Source: Cheilinus undulatus (Eukaryota; Chordata; Actinopteri; Labriformes; Labridae). From it: DNA of 64,000 nt. The stretch is taken from positions 24,059,855 through 24,123,854 of the forward strand of contig NC_054867.1 in NCBI RefSeq assembly GCF_018320785.1, written 5' to 3'. Under the pieces are notes generated by a model. That model saw only the letters and a list, made by a program, of their open reading frames with translations, had not been told where the DNA came from and searched no databases. A program made the translations under genes and the position numbers. Every line of letters begins with the position of its first letter. Position 1 is the first letter of the stretch. Shown in pieces: positions 1-56,688 of this stretch.

Positions 1-73
1 TCACATAGATGTTGATGGATTGTCTGAATCTTCTTCACAAGAATAAATGTGGTTTGTGCCTTTTTGCCTCCAG

Positions 74-10866
<10,793 letters not shown>

Positions 10867-12970
10867 GAAGGAGGAGGAGAAGGCATCTTTTTCTTCCATC
10901 TTTTATTTTAAGGACTATCAATCTCATGTGACTATCCATCACTTTTTTCACACATGCACACAACCATGACATTCAAGTGCCTGCCGCCATTCATCTCCGG
11001 GGGACGTTGCGATATCAGGGATAAAACTTGGCATCCTGTTCCTTCTATCACCCGACTTTACTTTGCTGTTTTTACTTTTGTAATCTCTACACCCCAGCGC
11101 ACTAAGGCAGACTCGTAGTCCCCTCTTATATTTTTAGCAAGGTTTTTTTTTAATCTCAGACATTTATTGGTTGCACTGATCCCCTCTTTAATTAAAAAAC
11201 TGGAAACTTCACGTTAGTATCTTTGAGAAAATGAAAGATGCAAAACCCTTGATGTGCATTTTATAAAAATTCTCCTTAGCAGTAATTATTGTCACCTGTG
11301 GGAAACTTTCACATTTCAATTGCGAAAAGTCTCAAGTTTTTCTTTCCTCCATACTTCAAAATCAAACCTTATTTCTATCAGTGCATAGAATTATGTATAT
11401 ATGTCAAACATTATCTGTACATAGGTACTTCAGTCAAACCAGTTACAGTAATTATGTAATAGTAAAGTGATGAGTCACACCTCATACAGTCCCTTTGACA
11501 GTATGAATTATATCACTAGAGTTTGGTTTAGAACTGTAAAAATTACACACTTTGTAATTTAATTCAAGTATGCATAGGGTAGTATAAAAATGTAAAATCT
11601 TCAACTTAAAAATGTAAAATTCAAGGCTTAATGTTTAAAACAAAGGCTTAGATTTCCCCCCTTTACACTCAAATAGAAGTACAGAAGTATGGAGACTTGG
11701 TTATTGTGTATCCTTTCCCCTTTCTGAACATTTCTGTTGTTTTCTTTTTTTCCATCCATATAAATTCACCTTTAAGCACTTCTGATGTATTGTTGCAGAA
11801 GAATGTTTAAGCCAATATTTTCACCACTTATGCATGGTCAAGCCAGATTTGGCTCATCAGTTTATAAAATGTAATGTTTCCAACCACAACACCAACAGGC
11901 AATGTACTTTTATCATATTACATTTATAAAACGCAGTACTATTAATGTTTATTGAATGTTGGGGTGCCAGTCAACCTCTTATTTATGATCTGTTGTTATG
12001 TTGTTTGTATATCAGCGTCAAAGAGAATATTATTTGTCTCAATTTTAGGTTCTTTTTTAAAAAAATATTTATAGAGAGCTTACTGTATCAGAAACCAAAT
12101 GTGTCATCAGTAATCTCAAACATCAGTAAAGCTGTGGTGGCTGCAGCTACAGCTTGTGTAACAGAACCAATGTTTTTATATTGCAGCAAACCACGTAGTT
12201 TTTAATCTCTTTGATAAGTGTTCAAGAGAAGTCCTTCAATAATCGTTTCTTGCTTTTGTCTTTAAGGTACAGCCTTCAAAGGTTATCCTGACTTCAAATC
12301 CTTGACAAAAACAGCAAAATCAAAGCAAAATGTGTCTTACAGTATGTCCACATTGTATTGGCATACATCCCACTAATCAGTAAACACTGAGGTCCGAAGA
12401 GGTCTAAGAGTGCAAACGTTTATGGATAAAGTAAATTTTTGCTTGTCATCATTTCGAGGAGTCAGATTACATCCACAAGAGACAAATGCTTTCCACAAAA
12501 CCTCTTACTATTATCATCCTAACATTAAGAAGTGTCTTCACTAGTTCATTTGCATCTCCCTGTTTTCATGTAATATTTTTTCTCATGAATTATTTTATTC
12601 TTTGTGTGTTAAATCAAGATTTGGTGTTACTCTGATTCTGTACAATTGATTATTTTTGAACTCTATTTGTCATACATTTGAATGATCTAGCAAGGCACAT
12701 GTTTGTGGGAAAAAGTGTACGTTTACTCACTAGATGCTGAAGCACAATGCTGAAGCCTGAATCTGTGTTGTTTTAAAAACAACTGCATACATTACATTAT
12801 TTATCTTGTCCATATCCCAGTGTTGGTAGTTCATTTGGTTACGCTTCCTTTGCCTGAAATGTGTTTATATCTTTTTACAATGTTCTTTACCACATGCACC
12901 AAGGCAGCACGCCACCTGTAAATACCACCATTAGAAATTAAAGGCTACTATTTTTCAATCTGTAACAGTG
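10867..12970 (+). other. mapk14: mapk14 3' untranslated region (inferred end)
   Basis: AT-rich sequence directly after the TGA stop, with no recognised coding or repeat content. The end is inferred from an ATTAAA at 12937-12942 followed by a GT-rich stretch (about 12966-12980). A UTR near 2 kb is typical for vertebrate mapk14. An earlier alternative end cannot be excluded. Confidence 0.6.
12937..12942 (+). terminator. ATTAAA poly(A) signal, mapk14
   Basis: ATTAAA about 20-30 nt before a GT-rich element (GTGTACTGTGTGTC), the usual layout of a cleavage and polyadenylation site. It is the best-placed candidate for mapk14. Confidence 0.55.
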
Positions 12971-13581
12971 TACTGTGTGTCATGACTTGTAGTGTCATTA
13001 TTTTACCACTGGGAGGCAACACAGTGCAAGTTAATTAAAACCTAATGGTTAGGATTGCTGAATGAAAGCAGAGCAAACAAAGTAAGTTTGAGCACCTGAA
13101 AAAACAGCATTACTGATAGCCTCTTGCCATGTGAGTTGAAGAAATTAAACTCTAGAATAAAAATCAATGGCTGAAATTAAACTCCAGAATTACTTCTGTG
13201 ATTTGGCCCGAATCCCTTACAGCGATAACAAAATTCCTCTGTGTGTCTTATCAGCTTTACATTATTAAACGTGACGTGTGAATTGTGTGTTTTGAGACTG
13301 GGGTTGAAACTGTCTACTTAATAATGCATCACATATTTATCACTGTTTTACACAGAGCTTCTTGTGAGTGTAGGGAATGTGCAGGATCTTTCTTTCTTCC
13401 CCTGACAAGTGAAGCTTTTAGCTCTGCACTGTTATGGTAGTGCTGCCGCTTAGAAATCCTTGTTTTACTTTGAGACCAACATTTTTGTGAAGAAAGGTGA
13501 GTGAGAGAGACGATTGAAAGCAGTAATGGTAGTAATGTCATATAACATAATCTAGTCAGTAGTAAGATTACTTTTTTTTAT

Positions 13582-14170
13582 TTAAAGGGGACATATTTTA
13601 CTCTTTCAAGACAAGTTTATATTTTTCTCAGAGGCCCCCAAAACATACCTGTGAAGTTTGTTGCTGAAAAAAACACTCCAGTATTGGATTTTTGCATGTC
13701 TAAAACCCCCTCTGTTTCAGCCCTTCTCAGAACGAGCCATTTCTGTGTCTGTGGCTTTAAATGGCTGTTTGACTCCGGCCTTGACCACACCCTTCTCAGG
13801 TGATGGATGTTACAGACATTTTTATCCAAGGTTTAGGACCTGACTGGGATTCGAAACCATCAATCTCCCAGACTGTAGTCAGCAGGTTAACCCACTGAGC
13901 TATCCAGCATCTCAGCTGATAACTGAGAAGATCAGTAGAGGAGGGCGGAACTTTCCTCTAAGTGGGGGAGGGCCAACCAAACCTGGGGGCAGGTGCTTCA
14001 GCTTGTTCGACTTATTTCAGCACACATTTTCTGAAAGGTGGTGAAAAAGAGGGAAAAGGGAATGGATTTTTTTTTGTCTTGTACTTGAGGGGATTGTGGA
14101 CAGGCCAGGGGCACATATTTGTGTTAGAAAAGCCTGAAAAAGTAATTTTTGCATAATAAGTCCCCTTTAA
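13582..14170. mobile_element. TTAA-flanked MITE
   Basis: The left end TTAAAGGGGACATATT and the right end GCATAATAAGTCCCCTTTAA are inverted copies, with TTAA at each edge. TTAA is the target duplicated by piggyBac and Kolobok elements. The interior has no intact gene and carries a tRNA-like segment on the minus strand. It lies in the spacer after mapk14. Confidence 0.7.
13838..13909 (-). repeat. tRNA-like segment inside the MITE (SINE head or pseudo-tRNA)
   Basis: The minus strand carries an A-box-like TAGCTCAGTGGGTTAA and a B-box-like GGTTTCGAATCCC at tRNA-like spacing. The outer acceptor stem does not pair well and there is no CCA or terminator signal. I read it as a tRNA-derived insertion rather than a functional tRNA gene. 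Confidence 0.5.
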
Positions 14171-14462
14171 CAAGTAACCTAAGTCAATTGTTTCGTTATT
14201 CAAATGATCAGTAATTTTTTCATAAAAGTAATCCATTACTAAGAAAACAGTTCTATTATACAATACAATGGATAAAATCATGAGGGATCTGCACTGTTTC
14301 TCTCCATGTTTTCAGGTTAGCACGAGGGAAGGCGCCTGCAGAAGATAAACATTGACGGCTACATAGTAAACAGATTAAAGAGTGGAAAGCATTACATCTA
14401 GGAAATATTCTCATTATGCTGAACTCTTAGATGAAACGGACAACAACAACATTGTTGTTAAC

Positions 14463-14600
14463 CCTGCAAAGCGGTTGGATACGCCCGTTTCTGTGTTTCT
14501 CACTGGCGAATCCATCTTGCAAAGCCCCTGCCTGAACCATTTGGGCCCGGTTAGAAAGTGACATGACCAATCAGGGTCACGGGCAGTACTTTTGGGGGCG
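14463..14600. repeat. Dispersed repeat family, copy A
   Basis: Contains CTGCAAAGCGGTTGGAT and GGCGAATCCATCTTGCAAAG, then TTAGAAAGTGACATGACCAA. The same sentence of motifs recurs at 37893 and 46986. No coding content; transposon class not recognised. Confidence 0.55.
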
Positions 14601-15579
14601 GCAGAGTGGTGACTTAAGCAAGCAGCAACAAGAAACTGGTGCAGTTATGGCGGAAGACATTAGCGTGGATGCTGCTAAAGTGCAAGTTTTATCAGAACTT
14701 GACGTCATCTAATCATCCTCCGAGTATTTTTTTTCAAAGGCTCTGCCCTTTCCCAAATGCTGTGTATGAGTGGTTTACCAGATGGATGTATTTCACACAT
14801 CCATCTGGCGTGCCAGGTTACATTGTTGTAGCATTTTCACTGAATCACCCATTGCAGCCCAATTTGTAGAAACTGTGAGCAAATTAAAGATCTGTAAATT
14901 GTTCGCATATTTTATTTTGTTACACTGCAGGAAAGAGAGATATCATGATTCATAAAAATTGAGTTGATACAGTCAGTTACAGTCCCTGATACCAGGCATG
15001 GTGATTTGGGTTTGAGAAGACTCCTCAGGTCAACCTGTAGGCAGATGGCTGACTGGTTAGTGTGCATGTGTCTACTATTTTAACCTACTACCACCTACCA
15101 CTACCAGGTTGTGGTTGATCATCACTTCACTGTGCGCAGGAACTCAAATTTCACAGATGGAATGTGCATGTACCAAGCTCCGGGTATGTCTGTTTGCATG
15201 TCTGTTGGTGTCTTGTGTGATCCAGTAGGACATGGATTCCAGTCAGCTGTTTCAGTCATATCAAAGGTAAGCCGATGACGTCTTTATTAAGAGTACATTG
15301 TCTTTTCCTAGGGTAGTAGCACAGGGAATAGTGTGTTGGCACATAAGTGCCAGACTGCTTCTAAAAGCCTCTTGGCTTTCTTGGCAAGAGACATGGTTTG
15401 TGGCAGTGAGTACAGACTCAGGATCACTGCTGTGTCTATTGACATCTCACTGCCGATACTGGCAGAGATTGCAAGTTTTTAGAGTAGCAACTTGTGCCTT
15501 TTGCACGCAGCATCTGTGGGTAGTGTCTTGTCCTGCTCGCTCAGGGGTTTGTTGCATGCAGTTCAAAATTAACTATGCA

Positions 15580-16215
15580 ACAAGCCCTGATCTTCGAGAT
15601 AGGTAAGGAGAAGCTACTGCGTAAGTGGAACTGCATTGAATTGTTGTTTGAAGTGGGTCTTTGTCAGGTTTTGTCTAAGCTGAGCTTGTGAGTTTCACTC
15701 TCTCTGCAACAATAGAGGCAGTTGATGCAGGTTGCACCCTCTATTGATTTTTACAGTGACAACAGCAGAGTTTGATCTTAGTATGCCAGCAGAACAAGCT
15801 CCGATCTTTGAGATGGGCTGGGAGAAACTAGTTGGTAAGTGGAACTTCTTTGGGTTGTTGTTGGAAGTGGGTTATTGTCAGGTTCTGTTTAGGATTTACA
15901 CTTGAGTTTCACTGTCTCTGCAACAACAGGAGAGGTGGTTGATGTGGTTCAAACCCTCTATTGATTGCTACAGGTAAAACAGCTGGGGTGGAGTTTCACT
16001 GAAATCCAGGCTTCAAGAGAGTTTGATTTTCATATGTCAGCAGAACAATTTTTGATCTTTGAGATAGAAAAGGAGAAGCTAATTGGTAAGAGGAACTGCT
16101 TTGGGTTGTTGTTGGAAGTCGGTTGTTGTCAGGTTTTGTTTAGGCTGAGCTTTTGAGTTTAACTCTCTCAGCAACAGGAGAGGCAGTTAATGCGGTCACA
16201 CCCTCTATTGATTGC
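15580..16215 (+). repeat. Three tandem units (about 214-251 bp), each containing an exon-like cassette
   Basis: Three diverged direct copies. Each holds GATCTTYGAGAT, GGAGAARCTA, GTAAGTGGAACTGC-like, GGTTGTTGTTGGAAGTSGG, TTTCACTCTCTCTGCAACA and CCCTCTATTGATT motifs. Copies 2 and 3 have an acceptor-like CAG before, and all three a GTAAGT/GTAAGA donor-like end after, a short open frame: FDLSMPAEQAPIFEMGWEKL, then FDFHMSAEQFLIFEIEKEKL, and in copy 1 ALIFEIGKEKLL. Donor-like sites are at 15621, 15835 and 16086. Unit 3 has about 37 extra bases. I do not recognise the peptide. Confidence 0.7.
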
Positions 16216-16224
16216 TTCAGTGAC

Positions 16225-16545
16225 ACCACCTCAGAAATCTGGGTGTCATGATTGATCACCAGCTAACTTTCAATGTTTATATGGCCTCGATTGCTCTGTC
16301 TTGCCAATTTACTCTATATAACATCAAGAGGATCAGACCCTACCTGACAGAGCATGCTCCTGGTACAGTCTCTTATAATATCACGCATTGACTACTGCAG
16401 CTCATTGTTGGCTGGCCTCCCTGCATACGCAGTTAAACCTCTGCAGATGATCCAGAACGTAGCAGCACGTCTGGTCTTCAACCAACCCAGGACAGCTTAT
16501 GTCACTCCTCTGTTCACCTCTCTACTCAAAGCAGTAACTTAAACT
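16225..16545 (+). mobile_element. LINE reverse-transcriptase C-terminal fragment (L2/CR1-like)
   Basis: Reads LGVMIDHQLTF and LYNIKRIRPYLTEHAP, then after a frameshift near 16350 LVQSLIISRIDYCSSLLAGL and MIQNVAARLVFNQPRTAYVT. This is the conserved tail of L2/CR1-clade reverse transcriptases. It is 5'-truncated and frameshifted, hence dead. Confidence 0.8.
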
Positions 16546-16840
16546 GCTCCTGTTCACCTAGGATCCCTCATCCAGGGGGTCAGACTGAGACAAAAACACC
16601 AAGTCTAGAGGGTAAAACCAGGGGGATTTTAAAAAGAAGTAAAGGAATATGGGTAACTAAAAATGAGACATTTAGCACCTTAAACACTAAGACAGCTTGT
16701 GCAACAGCAGGTTTTTGGCATCGACAATGATTAAATGTGAGGACCAGGCAAGGCTGAAGGTGGAGGATGATCTGTAGTTATGCCATCCTGCATCACCTGC
16801 ATAGAAGCAAACTCATAGTTCCCACTATTATAGTGTAGAG

Positions 16841-17317
16841 CAGTGATTCCCAACCTGTTGGCCGCGGCCCACCATGCAAGTTGGCCGCCATATCATTTCC
16901 AAAATAGTATGGGGTGTTGATGTGTTATGTTAAAACTCAGTTACGTTTAAAAGGATATCAAAAATGTTCAAATATTCTTTTCATTATTTTGTTTTGTTTT
17001 TCCTTCAAGTGTTAGACATGTGACAAGCAAATGAGAGATAGGAACTTTTGTTGTTATCTAGAGGTTATTGTGTGGACAGCTCCTTGAAAACTGTAATACT
17101 GAAGGTGTTGCAACATGTTACAGATGCTGTGTTAGCGACTGTGGAGCTTCCAACATGTTGCTCCTGTATTCAGTTCAGTCCTATATGTTCAATCTTCAAT
17201 AAAAAAAGTGCTCTGAGAATGCAATATGGCCTCCATATTTATGGGGTCAGAGGTGGGCCGCAAAAACTTTTGAGACTTAAAAGTGGGCCCTGAGTTGGAA
17301 AAGGTTTGGAACCACTG
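16841..17317. mobile_element. hAT-type MITE, 477 bp
   Basis: The left end CAGTGATTCCCAACC and right end GGTTTGGAACCACTG are inverted copies. Flanking 8-mers are GTGTAGAG (16833-16840) and GTGTATAG (17318-17325), one mismatch, consistent with the 8-bp hAT duplication. Non-coding interior. Confidence 0.78.
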
Positions 17318-17399
17318 GTGTATAGGGTGGCACAATGATGAGGTAGTATTGCAATAAGTTGATCTTAACTGTGCAGCACAAACATAAGACGGTGCAGTG

Positions 17400-17950
17400 G
17401 TCATGAGTGGGCCCACAAGAGGTATGCAGGCACACATGAGAAGGCTCCTATGAGGCTATCTATGTCCACTGTTATGCTCACAAGCATAACCCAGCATTGT
17501 GCCACACTTGTAGGGCTGTTCCAGAGATTGTGGAGTTTTTTGACTTGCTGGAGACACAATCAAAAACTCGGTCATGCTATCAGTGATTGATCAATGCAGT
17601 TCTTGAGACATTACATGCCATTTGTGAGTGTCTCTCTGTCGCTGCATCTCCCATAATTGTTGGTATTAAGCAAAGCTCTCCCAATTCTCAACATTCTATG
17701 CCCTACTGATGTTTCAGCCACTTCTGTCTTTAACTGGGCTTCACAAGCTCCTTCAGAAGGAAACCTTTCTTGGCAGAAGCTTTAATGGGTAAAGAGGCTG
17801 TCTTTGACATACTCAGGTGCAAACACACAGATGCATTTGCCATAGAGCTGTATGAGAGATCTGAAGTTCTGTGCCAAACACACAGTATCCCAGAACTACA
17901 TGCTAAGAAAAGGCAGAAACAGAAAAGCCCCAAGTCTGAGAATTTTTGAG
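17400..17950 (+). pseudogene. Possible transposase-like pseudogene fragment
   Basis: Broken open stretches such as FAIELYERSEVLC and IPELHAKKRQKQKSPK, with stops between. The feel is of a hAT/ZMYM1-like domesticated-transposase fragment, but I cannot support that beyond a weak resemblance. Confidence 0.25.
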
Positions 17951-18094
17951 TGAATTCCACCTTAGACGAAGTTGCCAGGCATTAGGGCATAGACCTGAAA
18001 ACACACTGACATGTATTTCTGTTGTAGTTGTCTTGCTTCTGTGTGAGTTGTATTTTTCAAAAAGAGACCACAAAATTTGACCACAAAATGACTA

Positions 18095-18235
18095 AGCAAG
18101 GTGTAGAAACACCTTTGCAAAGATCAGGAGAATTAGGATGCACCTGAGCTAAATTTCAAGTGTTTTGCAAAGGGTCTGAATACTTATGTAAATGTGATAT
18201 TTCATTGTCTTAATTTCTAATAAATTAAAAAAAAA
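18095..18235 (+). mobile_element. Tc1-like transposon 3' end fragment
   Basis: Contains CACCTGAGCTAAATTTCAAG and GGGTCTGAATACTTATGTAA, ATGTGATATTTCA, the subterminal region of a Tc1-like family common in fish. No transposase part remains. Confidence 0.6.
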
Positions 18236-18659
18236 AAGAATAACAACAACACATCGATATCTCCTTCTATGTAGTTTTACATAGAAAGAGGGTGAACAAC
18301 ACATAAGAACGCCAAGCTTTGCTAAGAATATAACGTGAATGTACTCAGATATTGAATTTCAGAGTTAAACATGTCCTTTTAAGTTTTTCACTCTATCATT
18401 TTCAAATCCAGATAATCAAAAGTAAAGCTGAAAATTTCAGTTACTTTGGCAGAGGTATTATTAGACTGTGAATGGTGACACTTTTGTTAAAATTCAAATA
18501 GGAGGGAAAAGCCAGACATTTTGGTATTAAAATAAAATAGGTCTAATTATTTTTTCTATTCCACAAAAAGAAAGAGAATTTCATGAGAAATAAGTGCATA
18601 AAGACACACCTGAACAAATAAAACAAATTGTTAATCGTCAATTACTCAGCAACCCCACT

Positions 18660-18807
18660 AATAATTTTCTGGGGGAATGACCACTGGTCCAGTTTCTGTA
18701 CACTCCCGCCCTTATAGCTCTACTCTGCTGCGTCGTTCATGCGTGCACTATAGAATTCCAACATCTCCATCGGCCCCTGAACGCAACACTCTTGCCTAGT
18801 TACCAGC
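18660..18807 (+). promoter_or_regulatory. srpk1: Presumed srpk1 promoter and 5' UTR for first exon 1a
   Basis: Sequence just before the ATG that opens MERKVLAMQARKK. It has a GC-rich CACTCCCGCCC and two TATAG-like motifs (about 18714 and 18749), but no clear core promoter. The start codon is set by agreement with the known vertebrate SRPK1 N-terminus and a GTAATA donor after 13 coding bases. Confidence 0.4.
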
Positions 18808-54166
<35,359 letters not shown>

Positions 54167-55440
54167 AGGTCACCCTGTGCACACCTACAGTCTCACATTG
54201 TGAAAGGATACATAAGGTTTGAAGATCCTGGGCTTAAAACCATCCAGTAAGCAAACACATTCATGCCTGACAGACCCTGTGACTGCATCGTGCCTGCATC
54301 CTCCTGTCATGGCCCTCAGAGGCCGCCTACACATACTTTCATGAACACAATAAAAAGAGAGACTGCTGCAGAGTCTTGGTCCTGTTTGGATAACACTGGT
54401 GATAGAAGGAACTATTGGGCTTCTCCCTTTATTTATAACATTTTTTTACTGGCTGCTTACTTATCCACCTCACTCTTGTTTTTCTTACTCCAGCTCTTTC
54501 TCTGAATCCAATTTAATTTTTGTATTTTTAACAACACATGAAAAAGGATTTGCACTTGCCTACAAATACAAAAAACGCAGGATGTAGGAGGGAGTTAAAA
54601 TTTGCCATCAAACTAGTCATCACATACCAGCCAAATCTGTCTCTGTTCAGCTGCCGTGCTGGCTGTACCAGCTTTTTTGCTTTCAAATCTTCCAAAAAAG
54701 AGAGTCGATGACCGCATAATGCTAACAGGCATGATGAGGAAGTAGTAACCATATTGTGGTAATGTCATGGCTTAACCTGATCAAGTTTTGTACATTTATA
54801 TACAGATAAAATATCATTATTAGAAATTCAACTGGGTCTGGGAAGAGAAATCAGAAATCAAACCATTTGAATAAAACATCATCCATATTTTTTAGCTTCA
54901 GCATTTGGCAAGTGCTTTTTTCTGAGAAAACTGCAGAATAATGTGAGAAACTTCTGCTGTACATCAAGAGTCAGCATGAGACAGCTTCACACTGTTTTGT
55001 ACCTGGGCAACGTTTTGCCTGTTTATAAAAGCTTCACAAATCTCCTGCTTTAATTAGAATATCTGGTGCACAGTTCAGTGTACCAAAGCGTCTGGATTTG
55101 GTCCCTCTCTCTTTACAAAGAAAGCTTTGAACAGTTTCTAAAAGAGACCTAGACTTAAGCCAATCTAAACTTTCCTTTCACACTTTTAAAGATGCCACAA
55201 AGAATGTTATAGTTTCCAGTTGTGCAAAAACCCGAGCTTCATTTCAAGTTCTTCTTCCTTTGCACATGGAGGTGTTGTATCTTAAACTGATAGATTGTAC
55301 TTATTGCTGTAGTTATTGCTTTGAGAACCCTTCAATCCATTCTGCTTGTTTTTCTACAGACTTCTCTTCTGTCCATGTCTACCCTCTTAATTTGTCATTT
55401 TTTGTAGGCAATAAGAATAAATATTTTTCAAAATCTTATG
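54167..55440 (+). other. srpk1: srpk1 3' untranslated region (inferred)
   Basis: Unique AT-rich sequence after the TAG stop. AATAAA signals occur near 54349, 54870 and 55416. The last, followed by TTTTTC and GTTTGC-type sequence, is the likeliest full-length end, since a transposon relic starts at about 55500. Confidence 0.55.
55416..55421 (+). terminator. AATAAA poly(A) signal, srpk1 (distal)
   Basis: AATAAA in GAATAAATATTTTTC context. It is the last such signal before the repeat between srpk1 and lhfpl5. Upstream AATAAA at 54349 and 54870 would give shorter 3' ends. Confidence 0.5.
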
Positions 55441-55499
55441 ACATGTTTGCTTCTTATATCTGCAGTGTTTTAATTCAATGCCACATTATAAATATATGC

Positions 55500-56075
55500 A
55501 GATACACCAACTACTTCATTGAGTACATCTGTTCAACTGCTCATTAATGCAAATATCTAATCAGCCAGTCACGTAACAGCAATCCATACGTGTAGGCATG
55601 CATGCAGGTGATCCTTTGAAATTCACAGCAACCATCAGAATGGAAAAGAAATATGATTTACGTGACTTTGAACGTGCCATGGTTGTTTTTTGCGAAATGG
55701 GCTGTTCTCAGCGTTTCACCAACTGCTGGAATTTTCACACATAACTATCACTAAGGTTTACAGAGAACGGTGAGAAAAAGAGAAAATATTCAGTGAGCAG
55801 CAGTGGACTGACCAGCATGATGCAAGCTGATAAAAAGGCAACAATAACCTGAACCATTCATTACAACCAAGGTAGAGCATCTCTGACCGCACAACATGTC
55901 CCACCTTGAAAATGATATCCAACAGCAGCTGGAGACCACACTAGGCACCACCCCAGACAGATAAGAACAGGAAACTGAGGCTACAATTCATACGGGCTCA
56001 CCAAATTGGATAAAAGAAAATCAGAAAAAGCTGCTTTGTCTCGTGAGTCTGCATCTCTGCTGTGACATAAGGGAC
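55500..56075 (+). mobile_element. Tc1-like transposon relic, 3'-truncated
   Basis: Same family as the relic at 805. Words such as TCTGTTCAACTGCTCATTAA, ATATCTAATCAGCCAGTCAC, CATCAGAATGGAAAAGAA, GGTTTACAGAGAACGG and AGGAAACTGAGGCTACAATT run through the 5' two thirds of the element, then similarity stops. It separates the converging 3' ends of srpk1 and lhfpl5. Confidence 0.82.
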
Positions 56076-56338
56076 AGACTCTGAAAAAAACGAAAGCCTG
56101 GCCATGGCACATTGAGGCAATTAAACTCTCCCCTGTTCTGGGTCTGGTTTAAACTTCTTAAAGTCAATGTTAAGTGTGTAAGCCGGTAAAGGTTCTGTAT
56201 TTTCCCAATTATGACAACTGAAATGTTAACTCTTTCTAAACATCACTTTTATGTGTAAGCATGCCAAATGAACTGCTTTTTTATAGCAATGACAAAATTA
56301 ATCAGTCAGGTAATTACTGTCAAAGTGTAAAAGACATC

Positions 56339-56344
56339 TTTATT
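56339..56344 (-). terminator. AATAAA poly(A) signal, lhfpl5
   Basis: TTTATT on the plus strand is AATAAA on the minus strand, about 335 nt past the predicted TAG stop. It is the first good signal downstream and supports the short 3' UTR. Confidence 0.5.
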
Positions 56345-56677
56345 TTACATGTTCAGTTGTGTCACAAATGTCATTTTAGCATTTGTTACATTTATCCTTC
56401 CAGAAGTAGCAATGATGACCAGCTGTAGATCCCAGACTGTCTTCACTTGTTCTCATAAAACCTAAGACCACACTGTCCAAGTTAAAAGTGTATACAGGCT
56501 ATTTCAAGTCTTTTGATGAACTTCAAATCTCAAGAGCAGGGTAAGTCTCTTAAAGTAAGTTATCTTTATAATGGTATTTAAACTTCTGAAAACACTTTGA
56601 ATCTCTAAAGTAAGCAGTTCTTAAATTCCTGTCTGAAAAAGTCTTGACGGTCTCTGCCCCTTTTGTCCACAGGAGGT

Positions 56678-56688
56678 CTAGGCGTTAT
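56678..56688 (-). CDS. lhfpl5: lhfpl5 tiny terminal coding exon (predicted)
   Basis: Exon 2 ends GAG GAG AAA G before GTAGGG. The best following acceptor on the minus strand is a long TC-rich tract ending TTTGTGCAG at 56689, giving G|AT AAC GCC TAG, so the protein ends VEEKDNA. The total length then equals the human protein minus its first three residues. If the intron is retained, the frame runs on to 57766, ending LKRIK. Confidence 0.65.

Noticed and set aside
13838..13909. Functional tRNA gene
   Set aside because: Both pol III boxes are present, but the acceptor stem does not pair and it sits inside a MITE.
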